A stretch of 64,000 nucleotides of DNA from assembly GCA_022496205.1 (NCBI GenBank), contig WTXD01000078.1, positions 38,894 to 102,893 on the forward strand, given 5' to 3'. Positions 12,885 to 28,635 of the stretch are shown in pieces; position 1 is the stretch's first letter; every line of letters begins with the position of its first letter. This DNA is from Gloeopeniophorella convolvens (taxonomy: Eukaryota; Basidiomycota; Agaricomycetes; Russulales). The translations under genes were made by a program, and so were the position numbers. The notes below the pieces were generated by a model. It searched no databases and was not told the DNA's origin. It worked only from the letters and a program-made list of their open reading frames with translations.

Positions 12885-14058
12885 CTGGATAGCAACCTTT
12901 TCAAGAGAATTTGAGCCCAAGTAGTGTTCGACGTCAGAGAGTGCTTCTTTCGCAGGTTGAACACACTTCTGTAACATACTTCTAGGCCTCGGACTTCGGT
13001 AGATACTGTCTCCCATACAGCCTTATAATACTGTAACCTCAAAGCATCGGGTCTCATCCGTTTACACGTGAGGTTGTCCATAGTGCTGTGATGCAACGGC
13101 TGCTCATCGAATGGTGTTGGTGACAGTGGGCCTGCAAACAGCAGCATTGGCCGCGGTGCCACGGTGGCATTGGGCGCGTCCGAGGTTCAAATGACGTGCA
13201 TTTGTGACGTGCGCGTGATTGGCGGTCACGTGACTGACAAAGCCCTTAGGAACGTGCTCGGGTCGTGCTCGAATGTTGGAACCGGCGGGCTTTTTCCTTC
13301 AATTGAGCCCAGCCAGCACTCAGGTACTCATTAACATTTCCAAACTTGCATCAGTGCAACGAAGGTTCTGCGTTTTATCTGCCATTCCTCTTTAGAATAT
13401 TGGTTGTAAATCATGATCCGCACACCACTCCTACAAGCCGGTTTCTTCAAGGTTTCTTCAAGGTTTCTTATCGTCAAATGCAGAGCCACCTCTGACGCGT
13501 GATCGAACTGCCTTCCGACCGCACCGCCCTCGCGCAGTGCCAAGTGGCTGTCAATGACACTGGACTGGGAAAGACGGGTGCGAGGGAAACTCCCCACTGT
13601 GGATTGACTGTTCCTCGGTAGTCTTGTGTCGAACCCTGAGTCTCCCTCCATGCCCCCAGTCGCGGTGCTGTGCGCCTACGTAAAGCCTCTAGTTATGTGT
13701 CCGTGCGTCCGTACTAACCTAGATTCAAAAGCACAGTTCATTCAGATTCGGGGAGCCTCGACTCAGATAGGCACTTGGCGTCTCAACATTCCCTCTCGTG
13801 AAATCCTAATCAGCAATCGACCTCAATCCATCCATGTGGGGGGCTGTCGATTTACCAGTCGAAGCGAGTCGTCATGCGCACAGTAGGGCGGCCCCGCGAT
13901 CGGCATCACTCAAGTCCGCACTTTCAGGCACTTCCCCGTTCGTCTGAATTTATGTTCATATAGCAGACATGCCATCCCCGCCTGAGCACGTTTTCCCTTT
14001 CTCATGATGAAGCCACACGAACACGGAGTAGAGTGGCCTCCCAAGATAGCCCCCACTA
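12885..14058. other. Intergenic, no gene seen
   Basis: Open frames here are short. The longest one on the minus strand overlaps the terminal exon of the preceding gene and is its shadow. There are no family motifs. A short triplicated motif (AAGGTTTCTT-like) occurs near 13440-13475. Confidence 0.5.
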
Positions 14059-15309
14059 ATGTCTCCGCGCTCTTGTGAGTATCTGTAACATATCATTCCT
14101 AGCAAGACAAGACCCTGAAGTGGTTCAGGGACGTGAATCATTATCTGGCTCTCGCGTCTTTTGGTACGTGCGGATAGAGACTGTTGCACAATTTGTGGTC
14201 CTCATTCACCGCCCGTCTCCAGTGATCTTATACTACGATTATCTCCTCACGTTACCCAGAGAGATCGAATACCTTTGGCCACCAAGACACAGAGTCACCT
14301 TCGCTTCATCTCTCTACTTCTTGAACCGCTACATGGCAATTTTTGGACACATGCCCGTCGCGTACGAGATCTTCGCCGCTTCCCCAAGCCACCAGGTAGA
14401 TATTTTATCATCGTACGATCCTGGAATTAAGATACTCACCTTCGCGTCCTAGACGTGAGATTTATTATCAGATCGTCTCAACAGAGCCACTGACAGCGAT
14501 ACCAGGTGCCGCTCGTTGCAGAGGTTCAATGAGTACTACGTTGCTGTCAGCCAACTCTTCGCTGCAGGTACGCGGATTATCATCTGCAACCCGGAAAAAA
14601 GACCAACTGTAGCGCAGTCATATGCCTGTTACGTGTCTCGGCGCTCTACAACAGTAAATCCCGCCGAAGCGTCGTCATATTCCTCTCAACTATCATCGTG
14701 GCCACTGTCACCATCGCTTGCGTGTGTAATTTCGACTATCATTCACAAGGCCAAGTTATTCACCATACGCGTCTCCAGTGGGCAACCATTGTACCACACC
14801 CCCACGACAGGCATATCTTCTTGCATCACGGAGCCGGTGGATGTAACCCCCTGTACAAGGAAAAGGAGTACGTTAGTCTTACTAATAATACATCTCACCA
14901 CCCGAACGACCCTACAGAGCACGACGTGAGCCCTAGCCCATCCATGAGACAGCGGAGTACCTGATACTACTTAGGCATGGCGCTGGCGTGGAGTGGGGTA
15001 CTTGTATACGACGTAGCAGTCTTCGGACTGACCGTCTACAAAGCGATGAATGTAGGGTGGAGGCGGCCCCAAACGTTGTTTGGCGTGATGCTCCGTGATG
15101 GTACGTGTTCGTCTGGCGAAAAAGTCGATAGTATCTTTACTAACGTTCGCGGCATCACAGGAGCGCTTTATTTTGTGTAGGTCCCACTGAGGCCTGCAGT
15201 TGAAGAGACCTGACTGCGGAAACACAGCGTGTTGTTCTTCGCCAACCTCGCAAATGCCGTCACGTTTCTAGTACGTACCTCGCGAACTGCGTGCCGAACA
15301 TCTGCTTAG
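14059..15309 (+). CDS. DUF6533 domain membrane protein (copy 3), C-terminal exon missing
   Basis: The family core is clear: VNHYLALASF, then VILYYDYLLTLPREIEYLWP and LNRYMAIFGHMPVAYEIFAA. Downstream exons give LQRFNEYYVAVSQLFAAG, VICLLRVSALYNSKSRRSVV, GGCNPLYKEKE, MALAWSGVLVYDVAVFGLTV, GALYFV and VLFFANLANAVTFL. After that block a GTACGT donor follows at 15271, but I cannot find the terminal PxLKG...TLxSR exon that the three sister genes have. Read-through would end at TAG 15307-15309. The first exon (ATG 14059) and its 32 nt intron are tentative because the intron is short. Either the gene is truncated or its last exon has decayed. It sits in tandem with copy 4. Confidence 0.7.
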
Positions 15310-16431
15310 TAGACGCATCCCCGTAGACAGCGCCGGTGAGCCTTTTCCGTCTCCTGCGCGATCCTTTTTTAATATCGGTCATTGCCGGCAGCCACTCCTC
15401 AAGGGCATCTCTGGAATACTCCTGAACGTGTTGTCGCCAATACTTGTGTCCCGGCTGGTTCTCAATTTGCGACACCGCGCACTTGGCGGGTCCGCTCGCG
15501 GGAGAGCAGGTAGACTCTTCGACTCTGGGTAACAATACGCGCAGTATGTCTGGGTGTGTGAATAGCACGTTGATTTTTCACGGTCGATTCTACTCTTCGA
15601 CACGGCAGCGTCATTCCCGTCATTGCGGACTTCAAGAACACCGAAGACACTGAAAAATGCTACCCTACATTCACCATCAGAAGCCTTGATGCTTTGCAAC
15701 GTGTCGCAATGCCCTTAGCACCGTTCCGTTTCTCCACTTTCAGGAAATTTCAGATCAGTTTTCCCTGATGATGAACAGGGAACCCGCGGGACCGGCGTTG
15801 TTGTCTGGTTCCTGCATTTCTCCGATGATCATACCATATTGAAGTTCTGCGCATATCTCACAGTATTTCCTTCGACCACGGTGGTCCTCGCTGGTATTCT
15901 TGCAAAACCATATCCACCGATTGCAAATTTGACGCACCCGGCTCAACTCGAAGTCCTTTCCGTAACCCCGGGTTGGGAAGCAATGTGGCCCAAGGTCAGT
16001 TCCGCCGCTTACGAACGAGTGCAGTGTGCAATGGGCTCGATGGCTCAGGTACAAACGCCATTTGAAGGCAATCCGGAGTCTTCCACTTTCCTGGGCTTTC
16101 CGACGTTGGCGCAGCGCAACTTTTCTGAAGGGCTCATGGCAGTTCAGAGGGAAGTGCCGGTAGAAGAAACAGTTGGCGCTGCCACATTCAACTTGACGAT
16201 CAGATGTTTGGATACGCGCCGCAACACCTCCGATTTTAGCGCCCGTAACGGAGGCTGATGAAACATCGCCGCCAACGCCACGTACTCCACGGCGGGGACT
16301 GTACAGTATATTTAGAAAGGGTTCCCCGTGGGTTGTTGATCGCATCCCCAGCTTCTGGTACGCTGTCACGCCTGCATTGGGTTGCGTTCGCCTCTCCAGA
16401 CATTCACGTGTTGCGTTGACGCGACACTATC
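15310..16431. other. Intergenic; two opposed open frames, not called
   Basis: An open frame of 204 codons on the minus strand (16369-15755) overlaps one of 139 codons on the plus strand (15839-16258). Neither has a recognised motif, and each is the shadow of the other. One of them may be real. This is also where the missing terminal exon of the preceding gene should lie. Confidence 0.4.
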
Positions 16432-17957
16432 ATGTCCGGTTTGAGTCACCTCGGAACGCAATTGTAAGTCTCGTCATTGCTAACCCACCACCTGACCGTG
16501 CTCATCAAATTGCATGTAGAAACCTTAATTATTACATTTCCCTCGCTTCATTCAGTGCGTCAGCACATCCTTTTCGTCTCTCCTCGAGATATACGGGCTT
16601 ACGCCTCTGATAGTTGTTTTGTACTACGATTTCCTCTTGACCTTGGGTGCCGAGGTCGAGCATTTCTGGGGCAGTGGACATCGTATCCGGTGGCCGTCTC
16701 TTCTTTTCTTCTTCAGCCGTTACCTTGCTCTGTTTGGACACACCCCTCTTCTCTTCGCGTTCTTCGCCGAGTCGTTGAGTGATAAAGTACGTATTCAGTC
16801 GATCTTTGCCACCTTGCCACCACCCTAACAGGCATCCTTGATCTTGCTCCGCAGCAGTGAGCCTAGGCCGCTGGTGGTCGTACTTTCCCACACTGACCCA
16901 ACCCCATTGTTGAAGATGCGCTGCTCTAGGAAAATACGATCAGTACTACACGACAGTTCTACAGCTGATTATAGCCGGTGCGGTCCATCACATGATACCT
17001 TCTTTCTCACAGGATTCATACCCGATACATGATCGTAGCTTTATGCATCATCCGTGTCTCCGCTTTGTACAGCCAAGGTCACCGACGCGTCGTGATTCTG
17101 TCACTGCTGCTCATCGTGCTGGTGTGGCTCGGGATTGCCTTCGTATGTCCTCCCCCTGCTGGTAATGGACCGAAATTGCGTGTTCCCTTGCTTATTTCCG
17201 TCCCAAAGGCGTTCTTTGTTTTCGTCCAGAAGAACTTCCACATACGACGTCTGCGTGGTGTACGCGGATGCAACCCGGAATATTCTCACTCTGAGTACGT
17301 CTCGGTTTTGCTAGGATCCTCACATCGTATTGAACGCGCACAGGGGCCTCTGTGAGTAGCCTCCGCCGTATGCGTGACAGACGTTGACCTAGCATCGAAC
17401 CGCACCAGGGATCGCATTTGCATGGCTGGGCGTGCTCACATTGGATATCTCCGTCTTCGCGCTCACGCTGCGCAAAACTCTGGGTGTTGGGATGGAGAAC
17501 CCGTCTTCGCTATTTAGAGTTCTGCTTCATGATGGCACGCAGTTTTCCAAGTGCAATGCTGCGCCTTGCTGACCAGCGGACGCGCCGCCTCCAGGTGCAT
17601 TGTATTTCAGGTAAGCACCCTCGTATTTCCGACAATCCAGAAAACTCGCTAAGCAGTCTATCAACAGCGTTTTGTTCGTCATCAACCTATCGAATATATT
17701 GGCGTATCTGGTGAGTAGTTGTGGCGTTCGTTGCGTGTATGCATATATACTCACGGGTTGTAGTTCGCTCCCGTATGTTTCGCACCTGGTGTCTTGGGTC
17801 AAGCCAACTTTCTGACCCTCCAGCGATCCCACAGCCGCTGCTCAAAAGCGTCGTAGGAATGCCCACGAACGTCCTATCATCGACTCTGATGTCGCGCCTC
17901 ATGCTGAACCTGCGCATCCAGTACGGGGTCCATGTCCACGAAGGCGTACACACTTGA
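16432..17957 (+). CDS. DUF6533 domain multi-pass membrane protein (copy 4)
   Basis: A complete family member. Exon 1 (ATG 16432, MSGLSHLGTQL) ends before GTAAGT. Exon 2 gives NLNYYISLASF. Exon 3 has IVLYYDFLLTLGAEVEHFWG and FFFSRYLALFGHTPLLFAFF. Later exons read CAALGKYDQYYTTVLQLIIA, ALCIIRVSALYSQGHRRVVI, GCNPEYSHSE, IAFAWLGVLTLDISVFALTL, GALYF, SVLFVINLSNILAYL and the terminal LLKSVVGMPTNVLSSTLMSR, with TGA at 17955-17957. The intron after LLHDG must start GC (GCACGC) where copy 3 has GTACGT, so it looks like a GC-AG intron. Function is unknown; the layout is that of a seven-helix membrane protein. Confidence 0.8.
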
Positions 17958-18269
17958 CTGCGAACCATCCGATGAAACGGATCACTGAGCACAGCAAGAC
18001 CACAGTCGATCCTTCGTAACCTTATCTGTGAGCGCGTTTCGGATTCGGAGTCCTTGGATACGTACTGAACCCCACTTTCAAGATATGTATGCTTATTCCG
18101 TGCCTCTATCAGCCCAGGGGATATTACCCTCGGAAAACCCTCACCAGCGCATGTCCAGATTTGTTGTTTATACTATACACTTAGTCTTCCTTCATATACA
18201 TACGGGTTAAGTAACAACGCTCCGCAGCACATTCCAACCGCCCATTTAGTCGGAAGCTGATGCGCGTAC

Positions 18270-21868
<3,599 letters not shown>

Positions 21869-23047
21869 ATGAGCTCTGCGACACACCCCCCACCTTCACA
21901 GCCCGCTGCGAGCTTACCCGCGGTGCCTGAGACACCGACTGAAGCAACCCCAGAGCATGTCGTTCCATTGCCTGAAGACTCACTTGCCAGCGCCGAACCT
22001 GCGGCGTTGGCGTCAACATCAATACGGGCCCCACCTCCTGCACGGAGAGCAGTCTCCATGACAATTCGCACACCCGAGCACCAGCGTTCACTGCCAGACC
22101 TGCCCGCAAACGGTGCCAACACAACCCCATTGGACACCTCGGTACTGCAGTACGACCCCTACAGCATCAGGACCCCAAGTCTCGCGCGTCGCACCTCTGC
22201 CCCACCGCCAGTACGCCCAGTACCTGTTCCGGGATCTGGACAACGACCAGTTACATTCGCGGAAGCACCTGAGCAGTGGGCGGTTCATGGTGACATATTA
22301 GCAGTGCGTCCTGCCTGTGCGTGACAACACGCCGCATGTTAACAATGCGGCGCGGGCGCAGAGGGAGTACCCACCCGGGTCCGTTGGCGCCCGGCTAAAG
22401 CCGACTTTGGCTGAGGCTTTGGAACAGCGGGGCAAGTCGTCCTGGCAGGGTATGTCACATTATCTCGACCTATTCACACACCCGCTTCACTATTGTTACA
22501 GCTTCGTGGACTATGTACTCGATCAATATAGCGATTGCCTTGCAGATCCTCCTAGGGGCACTGACCACCGCGCTAGGTGCCTCATTGCGCGGAAACTCAG
22601 TCTGTTTTCCTATTCGTCATATGCCCCTCGCAGTGCAGGCTGACGCTGGCACAGATCCGGGTCTCAATCGCCGTGTTGGGCAGTATGTCCACGCTTGTTG
22701 CATCCTACCTCGCACGTACAAGAGGCTCGAACGAGCCCGAGACTTCGATGATCCGCGAGCACGCACTAAGCCACTATATACGCTCAGTGAATGCCTTCAT
22801 ACTAGATCACGGCCACGATCTTGGGCACAACCAGCGCGTCGACGAGTTTCGCGGCGAACTCGAGAGGTTGCTCCACGCGTCCGACCCAAACGCAAGGAGG
22901 AGCGTCATATTCGACCCGGAAGCGGTGGTGGGCTCCGAGTAAGTCAAAACAGTGTCTACTCGCGATTCCCAAAATCTAACGTTACGTAGTGCGGGGTCCT
23001 CTTATTTGAAGCGCAGGCGCCAACACAGGGCGAGTTCGGTGGACTGA
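21869..23047 (+). CDS. SLATT_fungal two-helix membrane protein, array copy 1
   Basis: A predicted membrane protein of the SLATT_fungal family (SMODS- and SLOG-associating 2TM effector domain). Exons 21869-22303, 22362-22449, 22502-22599, 22655-22938 and 22990-23047 sum to 963 nt, giving 320 residues. The N-terminal 145 residues are disordered and Pro/Ser/Thr-rich. Exon 2 holds a helical segment (GARLKPTLAEALEQRGKSSW). Exon 3 is helix one (MYSINIAIALQILLGALTTA). Exon 4 is helix two (VSIAVLGSMSTLVASYLART) followed by the RGSNEPE motif and a coiled, charged region with LDHGHD. The small basic last exon (LKRRRQHRASSVD) differs from other copies. The middle exon lengths (88 and 98 nt) are the same as in copy 5, which supports the model. 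Function in fungi is unknown; in bacteria SLATT proteins are predicted membrane-damaging effectors. Confidence 0.88.
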
Positions 23048-24218
23048 GCCTAAGCCGGACAAGGACCTTACGACAATGGAGCTCAGAAGGATGTCGTATT
23101 TACGCATATACCATCACCCCGGGCGACCATCGGTGCTTACCTTTCGAAGGCCTACATATACAGCGCTTTATGTCAAACCCTATAATCGCGCGTCGTGTTC
23201 TATCGACATGGCGTCATCCTTGGGTAAGGTGCCGCCGTGTTGCAAATACGACATCACGTCGTCGCCCCGATAGGCCCTGTGCCCTAGCTAGTTGAAGTAT
23301 TGCGGGACTGCCGGTTCAACATAGACATTTGACACCTCTTTACCGTCCCCTCACTCTAGCCCTGCACGTTCTATTTCCTGCATAACATCATTGAAATTCG
23401 ATCCTCATAGAGTAATAAACTTACATGGGCGTCTGCAGTCCGTCTGATGCAAAGTGCTCTCACTCACCCGCCTCAACGCCGACCTGGTTCTGAAGGGTCC
23501 TTCACCACCAATCGGCTGTGGTATGTGATCCTCTTTCTCCCTACTCGGGTCGTATGAGTGCTTAATACTCGGACAGGGGCATGCACGAACCCAGCAAGAA
23601 CGGTCCCTCTGCCGGCCTCAACCTCCCCAGCACTCAACATCACATGTGTTTTAGATTGAGCAGGTCCAGCCTCAGGATAACGTTCGCTGTGACATCGGAT
23701 CAGGTAGCTCTCTCACGTTCATGCACACTGAGCGATGATATTCACGTTCGCAGCTCCGGTATAGATATCTGGATCTTGTAATAGGTCTTGCATTTTGACG
23801 CCCAACCTCATTCACAAAACGTTGCATGACGACACCTGGCGGGGCACAACATGGCACACACGACGAGTTACGATTGCCCTTTTAGGTGTTTTTTGCGGCT
23901 CTCGGTGCAGCACGGCCTCTGCCTTGCTCAGGGTATGGCGGCACTTGGTGGCGGGCGCGAGCCCCGCCGCGCCAGAATGGACATACCGACGAGCCCGTGT
24001 TGCATTCGCATGGTGAAGCACGCCCACATCGCCATGCATATCACGACCCGTGGTGTCACAGCGACATAACTTGTCGGGGGAACATTCATCGCTTCGTCCT
24101 TCGCTTCAGCCCATCTTCCCGCCTACCACCTTCTACATGGTGCGGCGCTCCTTTAAAAGACAGCTGTGTCGGATTACAGTGCCCCTCTCCTTCCCTTCCG
24201 TCACCAGTCGTGTCCGCC
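23048..24218. other. Intergenic between SLATT copies 1 and 2
   Basis: I see no gene. The interval must contain the copy 2 promoter; TTTAAAAG at about 24152 is a weak TATA-like candidate. Confidence 0.45.
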
Positions 24219-25211
24219 ATGAGTTCCACGCCTCCTGCCCCGACATCGGTGGAAGAGTCTCCCACGCCGACCCCTGCCCCTGCGTATCCTCCACAAATTA
24301 TGGAAGCCATCTATCCCATGGAGCAGCCCGACGCACGGCCAAGTTCGACTGCGGCTGCGTCTAACGCGTCGACTACAAATATGCATTCGGCCCAACCTCA
24401 ACCCACGCAGCAGCCATACATTGAGCTAGCTGGCCAAAATCGCTCTAGATCACCCCCTCTCTCCGTCCCAATTCACTCTATTCACGCGTACGGCCGGACA
24501 CGAGGCGTGTCATACGCAGACAGCGGCGTGGGGTTGACGATAATGCCGGAGGATGCCGTCATGGTGTGCATCAGGCCTTTTCCGTGCATGCACGTGCTCA
24601 CAGCGTGGGCGGTCGCCAATCGTCTCCGCCCCTCCCTTCAGCCGGCGCGCGGGATGACGGTGGGCGAGCGGTTGCAGCCCACGATCGACGAGGCGATACA
24701 TGAGCGCGATAAGGCCGCGTGGACAGGTGCACGCAGGCCCCCACGCGGCACGCCCACCCTAACGCCTGCCGCACAGCGAAGTGGACTGAGTTGTCGATCA
24801 ACATCGCCATCGGGTTGCAGGTCATCCTCGGCGCGCTGACGACTGTACTTGGCGCCTCGTTAAACAAAGCCGAATCCGTACGCATGCGCCTACCCTGGAC
24901 ACCCGGGGCGCCATGCTGATTTAACGCGCACGCAGATTCGCGCCTCGATTGCAGTGCTCGGCAGCCTGTCGACGCTGGTCGCGGCATACACAGCGCGAAC
25001 ACGCGGGTCGAGCGAGCCCGAGGCGTCCCTGGTGCGCTCGACCGCGCTCGGTGGATTCCTGCGCGAGATCCTCGCGTTCAAACTCGACCACGAGCACGAG
25101 GTCGGGCACGAGCAAGACGCGCACATCGAGAGCTTTCGCATCCGGCTAGACCACTTACTGCGCAGTACGGATGGAAAGGCAGGTGTAGTTGCGGCGAGCG
25201 AGGCTATGTGA
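24219..25211 (+). CDS. SLATT_fungal two-helix membrane protein, array copy 2
   Basis: Exons 24219-24563, 24642-24726, 24777-24877 and 24936-25211 give 268 residues. The first intron is 78 nt with no stop and keeps frame, so it may be retained in some transcripts. The disordered N-terminus carries TRGVSYADS, shared with copy 4. The helical linker reads MTVGERLQPTIDEAIHERDK. Helix one is LSINIAIGLQVILGALTTVL and helix two is ASIAVLGSLSTLVAAYTART, followed by RGSSEPE and LDHEHEVGHEQDAHIESFRI. The stop TGA (25209-25211) overlaps a possible GTGAGT donor; splicing there would add only a few residues, and the putative intron is very short. It lacks the NAKxG tail of copies 4 and 5. Confidence 0.87.
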
Positions 25212-26318
25212 GTGATTCTGTCACCATTCGTTGACCTTAGGCACGTGCGTTGAAGATGCCTGTGACAGCAATCCAACAAGCGCCGGTCCATGAGTGTTGG
25301 GAGGAACAGTTCTCCTCAGTGTCCTGCAATATCACTTCAGCCTCGCTACTTATAGCCTGCAGTGCGCCGCAGGTTTACATCACACACCAAGTGTGTGGTA
25401 AGTACTCGCTCATGCAGGCGCTAGGCTGGTCCATTGAGCGAAGCCGCCGGGCCCTGACAAACCCTTTCGCCATATTCAAGCTGAGCGTTCCGCCGCGATG
25501 TGCTGACCACAAATTGTGTCTTCGCATAGATTTGCATAATCTTAGACTTGACAACCACGTACTCTGCTAATTTGTTCCAGAAAGTGTGGCGGGTTTTGTC
25601 CCATGGTGCATGAAAACAATAAACTAAATGAAAACAGAAATCGGAATTTTGAACGAGTAGTTCTTTGCGACACTTGTTACTCTGTTACCTAGAAGCCCAT
25701 TCTGAAGGGGAGGCATGGGCGGAATGTGTGCGCCAGAACGCAAGCCTAAGAGTGCTTTTGGACGAGACTGTCACGAGAGCAGGCTCAACCAGCTCAACGT
25801 GGTGGGTGTCAAATGGGCTATCATCGGCCCGGCACCGGCCGCGGCGCTTGCATCGCGCCGCTCTCCTGCTGGGCAGCAACTTCACACTGGACCATCCATT
25901 CCTCCCCAAATTACGACGTCCACAATGTCCGCCGACAAGCTCGCATCTTCCGAGGAGGCGTACTGCAGAGCGTTCGGAAAAGCAATTGCCATGCTCCTAT
26001 ATACCTTTTCTACTGTCGCCACACAGGTCGGGGAGGCCGATGACCATCTCCGCGGGGTGCCATTCCGACTGCAATCCGAGATGCATAAGATTTGTTCCTG
26101 CGCCAAAGCTTGATGCTGGCGTGGATAGGTAAATCAAACTCAGCCGGGCTCTGGTTCCCTTCCTACTATCTAACACCCCCACTGACCTGTCGACTCACCC
26201 AGGCTTCTATTGCGCGGACTCCCAGGGGCGACCGTGACCCCCGTCCAAACACTATTCCTCCGCTCCCGCCACTATGAGCTTCCTTCCACGGCGCACCGCA
26301 CCCAGTGCGGAGGCGGCG
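25212..26318. other. Intergenic between SLATT copies 2 and 3; carries a dispersed repeat
   Basis: No gene is called. The segment 26053-26120 (GGGGTGCCATTCCGAC...) recurs at 29449-29513, between copies 3 and 4. A 132-codon plus frame (25715-26113) covers it but shows no known motif. Confidence 0.5.
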
Positions 26319-28635
26319 ATGTCTCAGACCGCAGCCGCACCACCCCTCCAGAGCCAAGATGCGCCGGAGATGCGCCGCGAAGGCCCAGCCGAGACTCATA
26401 TTCGAGGGTCGCAGTCTATACATCAACCTACCTTGCCTCCCTCCACCCGAGTCCACACTCGCCCATCGCAGCGAGCACCTTCGCTGCGCAGAGTACCACG
26501 TATCACCGATTCCGACATCGACACACTTCTCCGCGAAAGCACGGCAGTGACCCGCAACCAAGTGCCGCCGGCCTCAGTCTCCCCTTCACCGTTGACCACG
26601 CGCCGCTACCCTGCGGACCCGATTGACGAACAAGACCGGCCACGCCCTGTACCGCAAGCAACAGGCGACATCGAGACCGCATGGTACGCTCGCGGTGATA
26701 GACCTACCTCCTCGTCGCCCCACGTTCGCTCACCGCAGCGAGCGCCTTCGTTGCGCAGGGCGCCACGCGTCGCTGACCCCGACTCCACACCGCTCCGCGA
26801 AAACACGGCGGGGATTCACGACCATGCGTCGCCGGCTGTAGTCCTCCCTCACCAAACGTCACGCGCCCCCGGCCTGTATCCCCGGTTGACGACCAAGATT
26901 GGTCGCGTCCTGTACCACAACCAACAGGCTACAGCGATGTTGCATGGCGCGCTCGCGATGATGGACCTACCTTCACCTTACCCCATGCTCACTCAGTGCA
27001 GCGCACACCTTCAATACCCAGAGTACCGACCGTCCCTGGCCCCGACTCCACACCACACCGCGAAGGCGTATCGTATGACTACAGACTACCGGATCCAACT
27101 GTCGTCTATCCCCCGCCACTCGCCATACCAGTACAAGCAGCCCCTGGCGAGGCCGGGCGGGGTGCTTACGAGGGTAGGGCTTCCAGGCGGTTTGACATTC
27201 GCCCACCGACGCCCGAGCCTCCAAGTCCCATCATAGTACCTCATGTCTTTATCCCCAACTCCACGCCACGAATGCATACAACTTCTGTTCAGCTCCCGCC
27301 CGTGCCACCCCTTACGCCAGTACGAGCAGCCCCTGGCGAGGCCCCATGGGGTGCTCATGAGTATGGGAATGCCACGTGGTACAATCCTCACCCAACGCCG
27401 AGGCCTCCAATGCCCATCATAATGCCACCTTTCATTCGCTCCAACTCCTCTCCACGAATGCATGCAGTTTATGTCCAACCCCCGCCCGCGTCAGCTTCCA
27501 CGCCAACGCAGGTGGTATATAGCGGAGCGCCATGGAACGCAGACGGAGGTGGGCCCGTGAGTTTGCTGACGTTGATTTCCTCTGCATGGTACCGGTCAAC
27601 TGATTGACGATGTCCATGTGGAACATCAGGGCGGGAAGACGTCGGTGAGCGGCTTCAGCCAACCATCGACGCTGCCAAAGCCCAGCTGGCTAAGGCTACA
27701 CGGAGAGGTGAAGAACCGCCACGAAGTACCGCGAGGCCCACGCTGACTCTGCCTATTTCGCTCTTTTTCTACGTTGCGCAGCGAAGATAGCAGGCTGGAT
27801 ACTCAATACTGCCATTGGCCTCCAAGTATTGATCGGAGCGCTTACCACTGCCCTCGGCGTTGCACTTAGTGGGAAAAATGTACGGCACATCGAATCCCCG
27901 TTGTTCCTCAGCTGTCAACCATGATGCCAGACATCTATCCCCATGGCGGTCCTGGGGGGCGTATCGACCTCATAGCGACGTATCTGGCCGCACGCGGGGC
28001 TCAAATGAGCCGGAATTCTCGTCTCTACGGGCGAAGGCGCTCGATCATTTCGTCCGTGAGGCTGAGGCGTTCAAGTTAGACCACGGTCATGAAGTCGGGA
28101 GCGAATGGGACGAAAAAATCAACGACTTCCGCACCGACCTAGAAAAAATCCTAGGAAAGCTGCTAGGGAATCTCTCCTCGACCGCCGCGAAAGGAGGTGT
28201 TCAACCCGAGGACGACAGTCAGAAAACAGGGACCCAAGATCCGACAATGACCGTCAGCTTGAATGGGTCGGTGTACGGTTATGCTTGTACGGGACCTTGC
28301 TGACTGGGCGGCCTGCTAGGAAATATCCTGTCGGCACAAGCGCGACGAATACCAAACTCCGCCTTAGTCTGGATAATATGCCCAACGGAAATCAGCCAGG
28401 GAGCGTGGCAATTGTCGCGGAAGCTGGGACCTCACCTGGGGACGGCAATGAAAACACAGGCTCTGTAGATCAGACTATGACCGTCAGCATAAATGGGCAC
28501 GTGTATTCGCAGTTTTTCTTGAATATAAATCTACTGACCGGAGAGTCCGATAGGAGACCTGTAGGAAACATACCTCGAGAAAAACGAACGTCAAGTTCAG
28601 GCTCACAACGAGTCACTCAGTACACCGCCCAGTAG
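26319..28635 (+). pseudogene. SLATT_fungal copy 3, broken by frameshifts
   Basis: The start resembles copy 4 (MSQTAAAPPLQSQ, then EMRREGPAE). The N-terminal region has expanded through tandem repeats. The helical linker (GERLQPTIDAAKAQLAKATR) and helix one (WILNTAIGLQVLIGALTTAL) are intact. Compared with copies 4 and 5, a base is missing near 26860 in the repeat region. Two more single-base losses lie in the helix-two exon (near 27975 and 27997), so the frame leaves and returns before RGSNEPEFSSLRAKALDHFV. The C-terminal exon is duplicated: two DPTMTVS/DQTMTVS segments, each followed by a GAAA/GAGA exon start, ending at 28635. Either a pseudogene or affected by sequence errors; three separate losses favour decay. 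Confidence 0.78.
26466..27600 (+). repeat. Two tandem repeat families inside SLATT copy 3
   Basis: The first family has three units of about 265 bp starting near 26466, 26734 and 26993. Each opens with SPQRAPSLRR-like sequence followed by PDSTPLRE-like sequence. The second has about three units of 185-190 bp starting near 27124, 27315 and 27500, with the shared motif PVRAAPGEAPWGAHE. Unit divergence is moderate. Confidence 0.65.

Noticed and set aside
12737..13162. Minus frame of 141 codons
   Set aside because: It overlaps the terminal exon of DUF6533 copy 2 on the other strand, which has strong family support.
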